From NCBI RefSeq assembly GCF_040802235.1, contig NC_133161.1:45311001-45375000 (forward strand): a stretch of 64,000 bases of DNA, given 5' to 3'. Below, one piece after another: positions 12,723 to 26,605 of the stretch. The notes below the pieces were generated by a model that saw only the letters and a program-made list of their open reading frames with translations, was not told the DNA's origin and did no database searches. This stretch comes from Manis javanica. Its lineage: Eukaryota > Chordata > Mammalia > Pholidota > Manidae. The position numbers and the translations under genes were made by a program. Each line of letters begins with the position of its first letter. The first letter of the stretch is position 1.

Positions 12723-12821
12723 TAAATATCAGTAATGTGTGTATTATAATGGCTGGTATTTGTATTATAATAGTGTGTTGATATTACTATTTTGACAGGG
12801 ACCATGAAGAATACTTTAATT

Positions 12822-13050
12822 CTGTTGTTTTCAAACCAAGTTCTGTGAAGCTTTGGGAATCACAGAGATACGTGGAAGGCCACTGCAAAATGTTGAGGGG
12901 CAGGACAGACAAAGATCTAGGCTGTCCCCTAGCTCTGCTCTAACAAGTGAACTCCACTTTATCAGTTTCGTATACTTTGGTTCTATTCCATGTTAGGTTT
13001 GCTTGACAAAAGAGTTCTTTTCTAAAATAAATCTTGAAAATCACTGCCTC
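12822..13050 (+). mobile_element. hAT-type non-autonomous DNA transposon relic
   Basis: Left end CTGTTGTTTTCAAACC is an imperfect inverted match of the right end CTTGAAAATCACTGCCTC, the CAGTG-type terminal repeat of Charlie-like hAT elements. No transposase frame. Confidence 0.55.
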
Positions 13051-15589
13051 ACCCAAAGTGCCAATGGGAATTAGGACAGACTGTGGGTGAGAATGGGGTC
13101 CTAGAAGATTTTCCCAGGCCTGTCACCACATAGGATGATTAATGATGGCCCTGCACTCAGATCCAAACTCCACAAGCATTCTTTGGGAACTGTGCTGAGT
13201 ACCTTTGTCATACATGGTATCATTAACTCCTAACAAGGTATTATTTTTTCCCTCCTTTTCAGAGGAGAAAATGAAAGTGCAAAGACACTAAGTGAATGTG
13301 TCCATGGTCACACAGCTAGAGTGGCTGGGACTAGAAACCAGAACAACTGATACTGAGATTTGTTCTCAGTCTCTAGGAATGGCTGCTGGCCATACCTGAG
13401 CAGATAATCTCACCATGCAGGAAAATCACTCACATGGGTACTGGATAAACTCTGCAGGAACTAACAAGTAGAAGGCAGCCGGCTTTTGCTCCACCAAGGC
13501 CTGGGACAACTGATTGCTTTCTTCCAAAATGAGTCATGGTCACAAGAAATTAGAAAAGTTCCTACTCAGAGGGGCTTTTCACTGTTTGCTAAATCAGTCA
13601 GGGTGGGAAGATGATATCAACATACTGGACATGCAGGAGTAGTAAGCCAAGAGTCCAAGAATCTGAATCCTAACCTTATAACCATTTCAGATTTAGTGTA
13701 TGGGTATAGGCAAGTTTACCCCTTTAGGCTTTTGTCAAATGTCTAACTAAATTACCAGACTTGTTATTTGTTTTCCAAGGTGGACTTTGAAACTGAATTA
13801 GACAATATTTAGAGATCTTTAAGCTCCTTGGAGAGTTGCACTAGATAAATATTTTGTCATTAACTGCAGTGTTATTGATTCACTTATTAACCCATTCTGC
13901 AAATGTTTATTAAGCAGTCAACATGGGCCAGGTATTGTCAGGTCTTGAGGACACAACTGTGAAAAGGACAGATGGGATCCCAGCCTTCATGGAGTTTAGA
14001 GTTAGGTGGGGATGGGAAATTGTTGCTAATGGTTGGACCTCACTGATCACAGTGAAGTACCATTGAGCATTTATTATGTGTTGGGCATGGTACTAAGGGC
14101 TGAACACAAAGTATTGCACTTGACTCTCTCAACAGTCCTGCAAGGTAGGAATAATGATCTCCATATTACAGAAGAGGAAACTGGGGCTAAGAAAGTTTAA
14201 GTAACTGGCCAGAGTAGAGTCCACTGACTTCAGAGCTGTGCTCCTAGACTCTATGTCACAGGCATCTATATATGTGCATCCATATCAAGGAATATCTCTT
14301 TTTCAGTGCCTAAAAGGGTATCTGGCTCATAGTGAGTTCTCAATAAATAGCTTTTAAGTAAATATACCCATCTGGGTCAAGCTAGAGACAGAAGGTCCCA
14401 GATGATGAGATAACGGGGAGTTGTGAAAACCAAGAGGCCATTCTGAGAGTGGGGACAGTGGCCAGCCAGCCCCAGCCAGCAGCAGCCTGGGAAACCGGCA
14501 TCCAAGCAGAGTGATGGGAAACTGTCGTCTGGGCTGCTGAAAAGCCACAGTGTGGGAAACTGTTTCTGTGAGAAGTCTTCAAGAGGCAGTGGAGGGGAAG
14601 ACGGAATGGGAAGAGAGAGCTGACGTGAGCCATCTCTCCCAGCTGGCACCACAGAAGGACGTTCTGTCAGTCAGGGACTGGTCCGTCACACAGACTGGAA
14701 GCTGTGTCCACCCAAGTGGCTTGGAAGAAGGTGGCTCATAGGGAAAGCTGGTGTGACAGTGTGGTGGTTTTCTCCTACTCTTTTAGCCCTCCTCCTTCTC
14801 CAGAGTGGCAGTGTTTAACAAGCGGCCAATTTGGGCTGGGCATACAGAGATTATTTACCAGTGGCCTATGGGTGCAGGACTGGTTTAAAAGGTGATGACA
14901 GTTCTTACTAGTTGCATTTATCACAGGGCACCATTTACCCCTCCCATCATCACTCAAGCTTCTCAGCTTTAAATAACATTTATTTGGAAAAGCATGCTAA
15001 TTTGAAAGCCCCATTTCTTGCTTTTTAAAATCAGGTTACTCGATATTCTTGGCTAAAGGAGCTTTTAGTGATGGAATCCCATGCAGAAGTGATACCACTG
15101 TTAGCCTTATGTTCTGTCAAGATGGCAGGGATAAGATCATAATAAAAATGGTAATAGTATGTCTGCCTTTTGGGAATTAAATGAGAAACTGTTCCAAAAA
15201 GTGTGCAAATGTTCAAATCTGAGTAAGGGGTGTCTGGGCTCTGCCTGGACTGGAGTTTGAGGAATGGAGGTGAGAGTGGTGGATGCAGTTTCTCAGGATG
15301 GTGGGGAGGCCTTCCCTGCAGTCACGAAGCTTGCAGCCCATGGCTTTAAGGATAGGAATGTGAGTGAAGGCACAGCTGGGGACCCCAGACACTATCCAAA
15401 GTGTTGAGCCGGACAGAGCTGTGGATTCAAAGGAAAAGAGGAGTGCTAAGAATGAGGGAGTCTTTTATAAGGTGACAGTCATGCCAAAGGGGGGAAGAAT
15501 TGATGAAGACACTATGATTGTTTAAATACAATCATATTCTGTCCTTGCAGAAATCAAGTCCTGTCCAGGACCTCGGAATCCAGGGTGTG

Positions 15590-15850
15590 GGTGCCCACAG
15601 CACTTGGCTCGGAGCCCTGATCTCCTCTTATTAATGCAACTGCTGTCCACACTGCCCATCAGTTCCAGGGGACTCTTCTTCGGACGTGATTCCCAGATCC
15701 TGTATCAGGCTTCTTTATCTACCTGTCTGCTCAGCATCTTCACCAGATATCTGATGGGCATCTGAAACTGAACATGTCCGAATCTGAACTCCTGATTTCA
15801 AACTCTTCCTCTAAACTTGGCTCCAGCTGCAATCTTTCTATTTCAGTCTT
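15590..15850 (+). mobile_element. L2 LINE fragment
   Basis: CAGATATCTGATGGGCATCT, GAAACTGAACATGTCCGAAT and CTGAACTCCTGATTTC match the region of L2 just before its 3' end. Confidence 0.75.
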
Positions 15851-16029
15851 GCTCTGACAACTCTACAGGAAACTGAGACGACAGGAGACAAGAATAATCT
15901 TACAATACATATTGTACAAGATGCAAAACTATAGGTCTAAATAAGTAAAGAGTAAAATGTGAATGTCTTCCTCCCTCCATCCTCTGTCCTCACTCCTGTG
16001 CCATCACATACATCAGAATTTTTTCTGTA

Positions 16030-16500
16030 TCAGAACCCTTACAGCGAACCATAATCACCTGCCCGTGACTTAGTATTTTTCTGGTATTGATGAACAGTTA
16101 GATTGTTTCCTTTTTACTTTTTATTACAAGCTATACTACAATGAACATCTGTATCCATATGCACTATCATGCTTCAGGATAGATTCCTAGAAGTGGGATC
16201 ATGAAATTGAAGGGTTTGCATAGAAAACATTTAATAGCGACTGACAATGATCTTTTAATGTGGTTGCACCAGTTTAAATGCCCACCAACAGTGTGACAGT
16301 GCCTCTGTGCCAGTGCTGGATATTATCAATCTTCTGAAAATTTGCCAAGAATGAGGACTTGTCTTTGTTTACAGTTTCCTGATGACCAGAGAGCTTGAAC
16401 ACATTTTCATGTATTCATTGGCCATTTGTACTTGTTCTTCAGTAAACTGCCTCTCTGTATTCTTGATTCATTTTTCTATTGGGTCATTTATCCTAACTTA
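16030..16500 (-). mobile_element. Ancient L1 fragment
   Basis: On the + strand it reads as antisense L1: ACTTTTTATTACAAGCTATA, GATTCCTAGAAGTGGGATCA, AATGCCCACCAACAGTG and TCTATTGGGTCATTTATCC occur in the usual order for an old L1M/HAL1 copy. No intact frame. Confidence 0.7.
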
Positions 16501-18189
16501 TTAATGGAAAAATCTGAAAACTAGAGAAATTAAGAGGCTGAGGTGGACTTGAACTTGCCTGTTTCTCAAAAGCACACATGCTCCACCAGCAGGTCGGGTA
16601 CTTAGGCCACCTAAGGAAATGAGTGTCACCACCTGCAGTGGTGTGGCCCTTGCAGCTATTACCTGGAGCCGCCCAGCTGTATGCTGCAGCTCCTTGCAGG
16701 CGACAGGCCTGTGGGGAGCTTTGGGGAGGGCCGCCAGGCTGTGTGGCCAACCGGCAGACTGCTGCCTTACGCTGGCTCTGGCTGCCCATCTCCCCCACAC
16801 TTGGCAATCACATTGTCCCCTAGAGACACCGGCAGCCAGAACTAACCAACAACCTTTGGCTCATGGCCAGTCCCTTACTTATGCCAGTTGGAGCCAGACA
16901 GTCCTTGGCTTTCAGTGCAACTCATTCTCCAAAGTCCAGCCCCAAGACTGCTGCCTGGATCCAGAAGAGCTCGGCTCTCAAGGCCGAGACGGAACGCACC
17001 AGCAGCTGCTGTCATCTCATCTGACATCGTGCCAGGGCCACCCTGTCATGGTTTGTGAGCAACTATGCCTTTTCTGGCAGAGGAGGTTTGCAGCCCCTCC
17101 TTTGGGTATTTGTCATTCAACTTCTCAGCAGGCCTGAGAGCCCCTGAGTGCCTGAGGAATGCCTTCCCTACAAAGAGAAGTTCTCTGCAGGGCGGTCACT
17201 AGTGGGCCTGGACAGCATCCACACCGCGTTACCCATTCTGCCCAGGACCAACAGCAGGTGTGGTGGGAAAGATCATCTTGGCAGAGGCTGGTGCTGTTGG
17301 CAGGCAGCTGATCACCCCACAGCCTGGGGCCCTCACAGACCAGCACGGGGGCAGACTCCTTTTGTAGGCAGCTGTGATTAGTTTCACAGGGAGTCCAGGA
17401 AGCTCAGGGGTTTTGTTTGCCTGGCAAATAAATGAAGCTGACTCTTTATCACTCCAGACTCACTAGTCCTCTTGGATTCCAGTTGTCTCTGTGAACACAG
17501 TACCATGACTTGGGGCTCCCTGAGGTCAGCACAGACCCTGCTGGCAGAAGATGCTGAAGGTGGAACCTGGTCCCAAATCAGAGCCCATTCTGCCATCCAG
17601 TGGCTTAGCTTTGAGGAGGTGTCAGAGCTCTAATACAGCTGTCCCAAATCAAAATTCCATTCCCATCTTCAGAAACAGCAGAGAAACACCAGCCAATCTT
17701 CCGTAGGGCTGAAGTGTAAGAGTCAAGCCTATGGCTGTGGTGGCAAATATAACCTATACCTGGTTAGCAAACCTACTCAATAGTCACATGGGAGAAGAGC
17801 AGAGTGGTAATGGGAAAACATGTCTATGGGGTGATAAGGGGGATGTGAGCCCAGGAATAGGAAATGAGCACCAACTGGAATTAACTAGAAAAGAAATTTG
17901 GAAGCGAGAAACAAATAGGGCTCTGAGTACACTCAATCTCAAAGGTTGGTTGTGCCAACAGTTTTCATGTAATTAGCGGCTGGCACTACGAGACTGGTGC
18001 TGTGAGGCCTTCGGAACTCACCTGATCCTCTGGTGACCATGAAACTGTGAGGATTCATGCAATCCTTTAAAGAGAGAGTGTTAGAAAAAGAGGCCTTAGT
18101 GCTCCAGGGTTCCGGTGACTCTGGATTCTGGGAACAAGTGATCGTGGGGGGGACCTGGATGGATGTCATTCTAGATGGGAAAACCTAGG

Positions 18190-18540
18190 AGACTATGCTA
18201 TCAGCTGAATGTTTGTGTCCCCCTCAAATTTCTATGTGGAAACCTAATCCTCATGTACAGTTATCTGGAGGTAAGGTCTTTGGAAGGTGATTAGGTCATG
18301 AGGGTGAAGCCCTCATGTGTGGGATTAGTGTCCCTACAAGAGAGACCACAGAAAGCTTCTTTACCCTTTCTACCATGCAAGGACGTCTGAACCCAGAGGC
18401 AGATCTTCACCAGACTCTGGATCTGCTGGTTGACCTTGATCTTGGACTTCCAGCCCCAGAACTGTGAGAAATAAATTTCTGTTGTTTATAAACCACTCAG
18501 TCTATGGTAGTCTGTTACAGTAGTCTGAACTGATTAAGAT
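18190..18540 (+). mobile_element. Solo LTR relic (ERVL/MaLR type)
   Basis: Pattern of a non-coding endogenous LTR: GAATGTTTGTGTCCCCCTCA near the start, GATTAGGTCATGAGGGTGAA, GTGTCCCTACAAGAGAGACC, AGAAATAAATTTCTGTTGTT with a polyadenylation signal, and CAGTCTGAACTGATTAAGAT at the end. No internal viral gene. Exact family not resolved. Confidence 0.65.
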
Positions 18541-19156
18541 ACTTTTAATAGAGCAATGTTACACCACATAATCTCTCACCACTGCCTGGGAGGCACATTT
18601 TCCTGCTCCTGGGCTGTCTGCTGGAATGGGGCAGTGTCTGAGTCTTCCCAGAGATGATGTATAGGCAGGCAGTCTGGGAGAGCAGTACCAACCACCAGAA
18701 AGTGGGCATCTTGTGTCTGGGCCAGCCTCTACCCTAGGTTGGAAACCGTGCAGAAAGCAGGAGGGGCCACCGCGTATGTTCTTGCCTTCCCACCAGAACA
18801 CATCTAAGGCTGTATCTGCTTCAGGATTTTCCTATCTACTGATGACACTTCCTGGGAGGCTGTTCAGGGACTGTGGGATAGGGACACAGAGAACTGGGCC
18901 ATTCACCCACTCCTGTTCCTATTCCCTGATAAAATACAGAAGTCTTGGAAATTTACCAATAACATTCCCAACTCTTGGACACAGTTTCCCTGAGATGTGA
19001 GGACAAAAGCAGGTCGCTAGGCTTGAGTCTTGGGGTTGTGTTACTTCCAATGTTTGCCACTCAACACATGAATAAATGATAGCAGGCTGCTGTCAGAGCA
19101 AAGCAGGTGCCCCACCTTCCTGGGAGAATGAGTAATTGCTTTCTTTTCTCCACCCT

Positions 19157-19185
19157 CATTCATTCATTCATTCATTCATTCATTC
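19157..19185 (+). repeat. (CATT)7 microsatellite
   Basis: Seven perfect CATT units at the left edge of an ancient interspersed repeat, probably expanded from its ATTCATTC end. Confidence 0.9.
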
Positions 19186-19611
19186 CATAAATCTTGACAG
19201 CCTACCACATACCAGGTCTGGACTAAGCAAGGGGGATACATTAGGGAACAGAGCAGACAGGATCTTTGCCTTAGTGCAGCTTATGATCCAGTGGGGCCAA
19301 TAGGTGATAACAAAGAAATGAGCACATGATGACAGACTTTAGATAATGAAGTCCTCTGTCTTCTTCTGGTAAACGGAACCTTCATTGGCCAGCCTGATGG
19401 CACATCATATCATGGGAAGTGTAGTTAATTTCAGGGAGTCCTCTGATTCCATCTCAGGCTTACCCATCTCTTTGCAGTACTGTGATTTCTTTCCTTTTGG
19501 GGCCAATAGATGCATTGAGGTGGGTGTGAGAGATTTTAGCTGTAATGAAACTCCATTGTCAAGTACCACTTCGTCTCCGCCCATTATTCCCCAAATGGCA
19601 AATGAGCAACG

Positions 19612-19619
19612 TGACGTCA
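19612..19619. promoter_or_regulatory. Perfect CRE palindrome TGACGTCA (intergenic)
   Basis: GTGACGTCATGTGAC contains the full cAMP response element in non-CpG-island DNA about 7 kb past the presumed MTURN end. A CpG-containing CRE surviving outside an island is mildly notable. Confidence 0.35.
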
Positions 19620-19904
19620 TGTGACAAGACACTAGGCTTTGCAATCAGGCAGAACTAGCTTCTATTCCCAGGTTTGTCACTATGTGAGCTTAGAGGAGCC
19701 TTTTCTCTAAGTCATGAGCCTGTAATGGAGCTACCACCACTGTAATGGAGCTACGGCACCTCTGTAAGAACTCCCTCTGTTCAATAAGATGTCCTAAGAC
19801 CATGAAGGCATTTTGCCCAGCACCTAGGTCACAGGAATTACATGACGAATCTGGCTGCCTCTCAGCAGTGAATGATTCTTAGCCTGGAGGCCAGCTCTAG
19901 CCCA

Positions 19905-20090
19905 GGGTTTCCAAAGTGCAGTCGCCTGATCACCGCAAGAGGACCGCCTGGAGTAGCTGTAAACATGCAGCTGTCCATGTCTGTCGGCACGTGGGGGTGG
20001 GGTCCAAGAACCTGCCCATTTCACAGGCTCCCCAGGTGGCTCAAGAGCCTCAAGTTTGAGACTCACTCATCCACAGCTCTATTGGTAGAC
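19905..20090 (+). mobile_element. MER5A-like relic
   Basis: A diverged copy beginning GGGTTTCCAAAGTGCAGTC and ending CAAGTTTGAGACTCACT, with a GGGGTGGGGTCCAAGAACC middle. The pattern resembles MER5A but divergence is high. Confidence 0.5.
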
Positions 20091-20099
20091 CAGGCATTT

Positions 20100-23000
20100 G
20101 TTACACTGTGGTCAGTAAATTACTTTTTAATGCTCAACTCAAAGCATTTGTCTTCACTAAAATACTTCCTGTATGGGAAGGGAGACTTTAAGTCACCCGG
20201 GACCTTTAGCCCTCCTTGGCTCCAGCTAAACCACGTTCACTCAGAACCTTGGGGGGCACCAGAGGAAGCTACCCACCCTATTTCAGGCATATGGCAAGCC
20301 CCAGTTTCTGCCATTCTGCACAGATGGGTAGACAGGAGGCAGACCTGCCAGGAGCCTGTTCTAGGAGGAGCTGAAGACTTTCCGTGGGCAGAACTCATGG
20401 GAAAGGTGTCAGGCTCACAAACTGGGTTCCATAATGACATTATGAAAGGCTGAATGAAAAGGTGACTCTGAGCCTGTCACTAAGAGCAATGTCCAACTTT
20501 TTGGACTCTGGTGAGTGGCTGTAATGAATAAACACCGAAAGATCTGTCCCGAGGGTAAGCACCCTCACCGGTGCCAGCACCCCGGACCTCACCCCCTCAC
20601 GGCCTGGTGCTGGTAGCCTCAGGAGCCACATGGACAGACAGCTGCAGCAAGGCGGGCCCTCTGGTGGAGAGCTGGGCATGTTTGTGGGCACTGGCACCCC
20701 GCTGCCATTTGGAGCTCTGCAGCATCAGCAGAGATGGCTTGAATTAAAGCCATAAGGGGAACCCCAGGTGCTGCCAAAGACAAGCTGTGGAACACGAGTC
20801 ATGAGGAGGCTCCCCCACCAGAATGCACAGAAATCTGGGGAGGGCTGGGAACGCCCAGAGTCAGCGCCAGGGAAATGTGAATCTGTATCTACAGCTGCGA
20901 TTCCCTCCTCAGCCTGGTGTGCTTTGGGGAAGATGGGTGACATCAGTAAATGTTCAGAGTTTGGGGAACAGAATTAGTCACCCTGCCCAAGAGGATGAAT
21001 TCCCTAGTTTCTGCCTCCTTGTGACATCACTGCTCCAAAGCAGAGCATACTGTGGTGCCAGATGAAAAGCTCTTTTCTGGAAAACTCACAAAAGTGCCAT
21101 TGTCTTGCTGATGGACTAACAAGACCAAGGTCACTGTACTTCCCAGCAGCTGCTCGGCCAGCTCCGCATCTGTAACTCGCTCCCTCAGTAGCAGCAGGGC
21201 AGGCCCTGAGGAGCTGGACTCTCAGTGGCAAGCTGTGTACTCGACTTAGTGTGTTTTCTCTCTGGTCAAAATTCTCTCCAGTCTCCAACACTAGCTTCCA
21301 AATACAATTTTCAAGAGCATGTGTTTGTGCTCTCCCAGAGCTGAAGAGTGTCAGGTCAGAGCAAGGCTTGAAGTGCACCTCAGGGAATAGACTTTCATGC
21401 ATTAAGCAAAGGGTTGGCAGAGTTCCTAAGAGCCTATACTGTTTTGGTTGGGTGAGTTCATTAGCACTGATTGCTGACACTTTGGTCTTTCTTCTGGATA
21501 ACCGATCTTTTTCAAGAGTTGTGAGGTGTATTGGAGAAGACGTTTCTCACCATGAGAAGGGCACTGGTGTGTGTTTCCAGCACCCCAAGAGCTTTATACC
21601 GGATCACTCGCATTATCTCACTTAGCCCTTCTTGTAACCAGTTCCAGGAGTCATCTGGGAGCTGGCCAGAGTCAGAGTCTCTGAAGGAAGGGGACATCAA
21701 GAGGTCAGGATAGCTTAGCTCTATCACCCAGTGCAACCCACTCCTTAGCCGAGTTCTAATTACACTTTATAAGCCAGCTTATAAATGGCATGGGTTACAT
21801 AATAGTTATTTTCACACAGGGATTTTTCTGAGTATAGTTTGAAAGCTAAGGCTACTTGCAAATATGAAGGACATGCTTCTGAAGTGGTATTATCTAGCAA
21901 AGGATTTGATTAGAGCCCCAGAATAAATTTAGGTGATTATAAAGTGCTTGATGTCAGGCAAGGTGGAAGAGGAGAGGATGGAGGGAGAGAGGGTGGGGAA
22001 GGCAGCCGAGGAGGCAGCCCTCACCCGAGTGCACCTTGATGACGTGCACATTCAGCTTGAAATCCTATTGCATGAGACTGGGGGGACACTATAGGGTTCA
22101 TGTCTTTTTCAGTTATTGAATTCACATTCTGACAACAGGGAATACTGGAGTCAGAAATTGTTAAATTCTGACATGTTCTAGATGCTATTTTAAGTTGACT
22201 GTCCAAGATAGAATGTATTTGTATAGCCCCTGAAGCCCAAGGCTCACAGCAGCCCTCCACATTTCTAAGCAGAAGAAACTAAATATGTAAAAGACTAGGG
22301 CCACATAGGAAACCAGTGGGAGCCAGAAAACCAATTTTTCTTCATCACCTTATGACACTGTCCTCTTCTTTCTGAATCTGTACAGCTTCGCGTTCCTTGG
22401 AGAATTTATAGGTTCAGATGTTTCTGACTCCACCTACTCGGCTTTCCTTCCTCATCTATACACCATATGGAAAACAAACGCACTGCTCCTGGGGTTTAGC
22501 GATACTGTGCAGAGCAGGGCAAGCAGCAGCAGGGGGTACTGAGGGTGTGTGCGTGCTGCCTCAGCATGGAGACGCGAAGGGAAGGGCTGGAAGGCAGGAG
22601 CAGAGTGTGCTTAGATGTTCAGGGAAACACACCGAGATGGAGGTTGGTGCATGATGGTGACTACCATGCGTCAGCAGGAATGAGTGGCTCATTGTTATTG
22701 TTCTCAGGCTCTGGCCTGCCTAGAGTGAATTTTTGCTCATGGTTATTTCAGGGTAAGCTTGGGTAAAAGCCCCTTCATTATCAGGAGTCTGTAGTAGCCT
22801 CTTCTGTTGTGAGAAGTCTGTAATGGCCTTATAAAGGCTGTTCAGGGACAAGGCCCAGGTAGAGGGCACAGAAAGGAAAGCGTGCTGGTTCTTTCTGCAG
22901 CTTTCCGCCTACCTAAGGATCTTATTTTACCAGTCACTAAATTATTTCAACAAACCTGTCGCTCCAGTTCTTCCAGTCAGTTTCAAACCTTTACAGGTAC

Positions 23001-23240
23001 ACGGATGCTGAAACAGGTATCAGTTATCATCCTAATCCACTCAGCACAGCCAGTCTGATCATGGGCAAGACAAAGAGCTGATGAAATGTTTTCTTCATTC
23101 CATGCTGTGCATGGACAACCACATAGACTAACACTGTTCACTGCATGAAGCATAAGGGTAGGGCTTCCATCGTGTTGAACAACCAGAACAAGAGATGTCA
23201 CTAAAAGGAAGACAAACCCTGACAACACTCAGAGCAGAGT
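20100..23240. other. Intergenic, no gene recognised
   Basis: Moderate GC with several 60-190 codon frames on both strands (for example 19872-20453 + and 21004-21480 -). None shows a recognisable domain or splice-linked continuation. Confidence 0.55.
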
Positions 23241-23244
23241 AGGT

Positions 23245-23465
23245 GAAAGGGCCCGGACACCAATCTGCCTTGGTTGGAATCCCAGGTCCCTTACTTATAA
23301 GCTGTGTGATCTTGTGAAAGTTACCTAACTTTTCCGTATCTCAGTTTCTAATCTGTAAAAAAGGGGGAATATCATCTTAACATCTACCTTATGTTGGGAG
23401 GATGAGAGGAGTGAAAAGGTTATTGGTAGAGTGCCCGGTACTTAGAAAGACTTCATAAAAGTTTG
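23245..23465 (+). mobile_element. MIR relic
   Basis: GGTTGGAATCCCAGGTCC, TATAAGCTGTGTGATCTTG and TCAGTTTCTAATCTGTAAAA follow MIR order and end in an L2-like tail (GTGCCCGGTACTTAGAAAGA). Confidence 0.85.
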
Positions 23466-23469
23466 TTAA

Positions 23470-26400
23470 AAAATATTTTTGTGTGTCACAGCACAGATAG
23501 CTTGGGCATATTCACTCATCACTGTTTGCTTCAGAACAACACTATGGAAAAGTCATCAGGTTGTTCCTTGCTTGCAAAGAATACAACCAGTACTGGAAAG
23601 CAGGGTAACTGTGGACCTTGTCCACACTTAGCAGGATCACAAAACATCATTTTGAAACCTACTGGTGGCAGTGAGACTGCTGTTAAGCCACTGAAGTGTT
23701 AAGTCTGGGCTTCCATTGTGCTTGTGACATATTTGTTGTCCTTTCCACCAAGATCCCTTTTCAGTGAGTGGGGCCCAGGCTCAGCCAAGTCACCTAGCAA
23801 AGGACAACTGTCAATTCTGTTTGACTGTGGTGTATATCAGGCCAAACTCAGAGACAGGACAATAGAAACCCTGCAGAAAGAGCAACAAAGGGAGGGGAGA
23901 AAAGCCCTGCCTGTTCCTTTTTGGGCTAACAGGAAACCCTGGGGCAACTCTGGAGGCCATCGGGAACTGGCTGCCTCTGGCTTTGGATTTGGCCTCCAGG
24001 GGTCTGTGAAGCCTGTGGCCATCACTGCCTGTTGCTATGGCTTTGCACCCTAGGATCCCCAGGAGCGCCAACCAGTTCTTAGGAGCTCCTAACTACCTCA
24101 TATTCTGGCCACATCTCCTAAGGATGCTCCAATCCTTCCCCACCCGCCCCTGATCTGTGCAGACCTCAGGGAGCCTGATTTGGGTTCTGCATAGAAATTG
24201 GTGGCCCCAGTGCAGCCCATGGTGCTCTGTAGTTCGGTTGGAAGTTGCAGGGCCTAGCACAGCCTGCGGGCTCACAATCGGAAAGGCCCAGGCTGCCTCA
24301 AAAGAAAACATGATGGCCGGCCATCTCCTCACGGGCATCTCTCCAGCCCTTCTCAGAGTGAGCTAAATGCCACACTCCATTGATCGGTGGGTAAGTCATT
24401 ATTGAGCTGACAGTGAGTGCACATGGGGTGTGGGAGCTGTAGAGAAGGACAGATAAGGGAACAAAAACAACCTGGGACAATATTAGGATTTATGTATAAA
24501 AGAAGGACCCTCCGCCTTCTCTCCTAGGCATGGCTGGGCTATTCACTCGTTCACCATTCTGGTTATCAGCCAGCGTGCCACTTCCCAAGGCACTACCAGG
24601 AAATGGACAGTGTGACGACCCAGAACTACAAGGCCCTTTCTTTGTGCTGTGCTGACCTCTAGAGGCTTCTAATTAAAAGGCATCCCAAAGGACCAACTTA
24701 ATTTTACTGCCAGTTTCTATATTCATGTTGTTGCCCTATTATCCAAGAAAATAGGGAGGAGCAAATATCCCCGTTCCTTGAAATGTTACCTAATAGAAAA
24801 TGCCTAGCTTACCCTTTGGCTGCCTAATTTATAAATGTTACTGTTTTCTGCTCCAAAAAGGAAAACGGGTGGTTCGGAGATAGGGAAAATAATTCAAAGT
24901 TATTTGCCTGCTACGGAACGAAGACAGAAGTACAGTGCCAGCTGTTTCAGGGTGCATTTCTTGAGTTTCCAAGGCACCAGAAGGCCAGGCCTGCCAAAGG
25001 AAGAAAGGAATGTTTGCTCGACCCAACCCAGCCAGGGCAGGGTGGACCTGCCAGACGCTCCAGCAGACAGGCAGCACAACCACCTGCTCCGGCCCCGGTG
25101 CAGGGCTCAAATGCTGGCCATGGGTTTTATTTTGCTACTTTTACTCCAATCCATTCATGTTCACAATAAACACTAGGGGCAATGGGGTGACCACCTGCCC
25201 TGACTTTATGACGAAACAAGACTCATTTCTAAAAGAAATGAGACTTTTACATCCCTAAGCAAAAAATACCAAAATTTCCTATTTTACTGTAGCGTTATAT
25301 TCCATATTATTGATCACATATGGAAGGGAAATACAGGAAGGCAGGAAAAAATATTCTGGGATGTCAGCATTTGGGCTAATATGCACCCACTATTTTGGCT
25401 GGGGTCTTTATTTTTAAGAGGGAACCTAGGGAAGATGAGTTCAAAATCAGAGAGATACAGTTTTGCCAGTATCAGTCACCCAGCCCTGGTTCTGTCACAC
25501 AGTATTTTCCTTATAAACTTTTTCACGCTCCTAAACCCCAAAAGCCAAGAAACACTGCCACAATGCTAATGCCTGGAGGTAACATGAAATGAGCCCACCC
25601 TCTTTATTTTTACAGATGAGGAAACAAGGAGGGAGTGTGGGGGGAGAGGTGACAAGCCTGTCACACAGACTGTCGGGGGAGACAACTGGGCTACCACCTT
25701 TTCCCCCAGCCACCCAGTTTCAGAATGATACACTGCAAAGGGGAACTTCAGCTCCTTCTAACAACAGTTCCTATTGGTGACTGAAGATGCCAATTTGCAT
25801 TTTTTAAAGTATATCTGTGAAAATGACTGAGTAAGAGTAACAAAGGAATTCTCCCAGAGAATGGCTTTGTCTGGGTAAAATCATGCCACCACCTTGCTGA
25901 GGTTAGAATCTTAGACTGAGAGAGGTTTGGAATGCTTGCACACAGCCCACTACTCAAGAACAATCTCCGACAACAGCCATATGGAAAACAAAGAACCACA
26001 AATGTGGAGTTATCTGAAATACACACACAAGCCGCTATGCTGTGCCTATATGGGCAATCTCACACCTAATTAATAGTCTTCAGAGACCGATTCACTTGCA
26101 GAAAGAAACTTGCTCTTAACCAAATAAAGGGACTTACCACCAACTTTCAAACTTATTCTTTAAATGCCATTGTTTCTGAGTAACAATACCTGGGAGGAAA
26201 ACAGTGGGGAAATGGTGCCATCATACAATCACCACAGATTTCTAATTGGTGCTACAAAGGATTCCCAACAAGGATAGGAAAATAGAGGGTCCTACATACA
26301 AATCCAAAGTACTAATTTCAAAGACAAGGGGAAAATTACTAAATGCCAGCTACACCGGCAGCAGTGACATATCAGTGTTGCGTTGACTATGACATGGGAA

Positions 26401-26579
26401 TCCTAGCAGTGGTTCACACAAACACCTCTCCCTCTCCCCCGACTAGGCTTCCCCTGCACCTGGCCCCAACAGCAGCAGCCACAAGCTGGCGGAGAGTTCT
26501 TATTCCTTGTTCCTCATTTGTATCACATTAGGTGACCTCTAGCACCAAATTGTGGAGGGAGTAAAAAACAGGCAAACAC
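23470..26579. other. Intergenic flank just downstream of MTURN, no gene recognised
   Basis: No named repeat and no coding signal was identified. Part could belong to a longer MTURN 3'UTR if cleavage is further downstream than proposed. Confidence 0.5.
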
Positions 26580-26599
26580 CATGAGAGTTTGGAAGGCTC

Positions 26600-26605
26600 T
26601 TTAAT
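26600..26605 (-). terminator. MTURN: Putative distal polyadenylation signal (ATTAAA)
   Basis: The minus strand reads ATTAAA. About 15-20 bases further on there is a CA dinucleotide, and then a GU- and U-rich downstream element (TGGTGTTTGCCTGTTTTTT, 26583-26565). This is the best-formed cleavage and polyadenylation arrangement seen downstream of the MTURN stop. Confidence 0.45.

Noticed and set aside
16619-17137. 172-codon + strand frame
   Set aside because: Overlapped by two open frames on the other strand, with no domain recognised and no exon-like borders.
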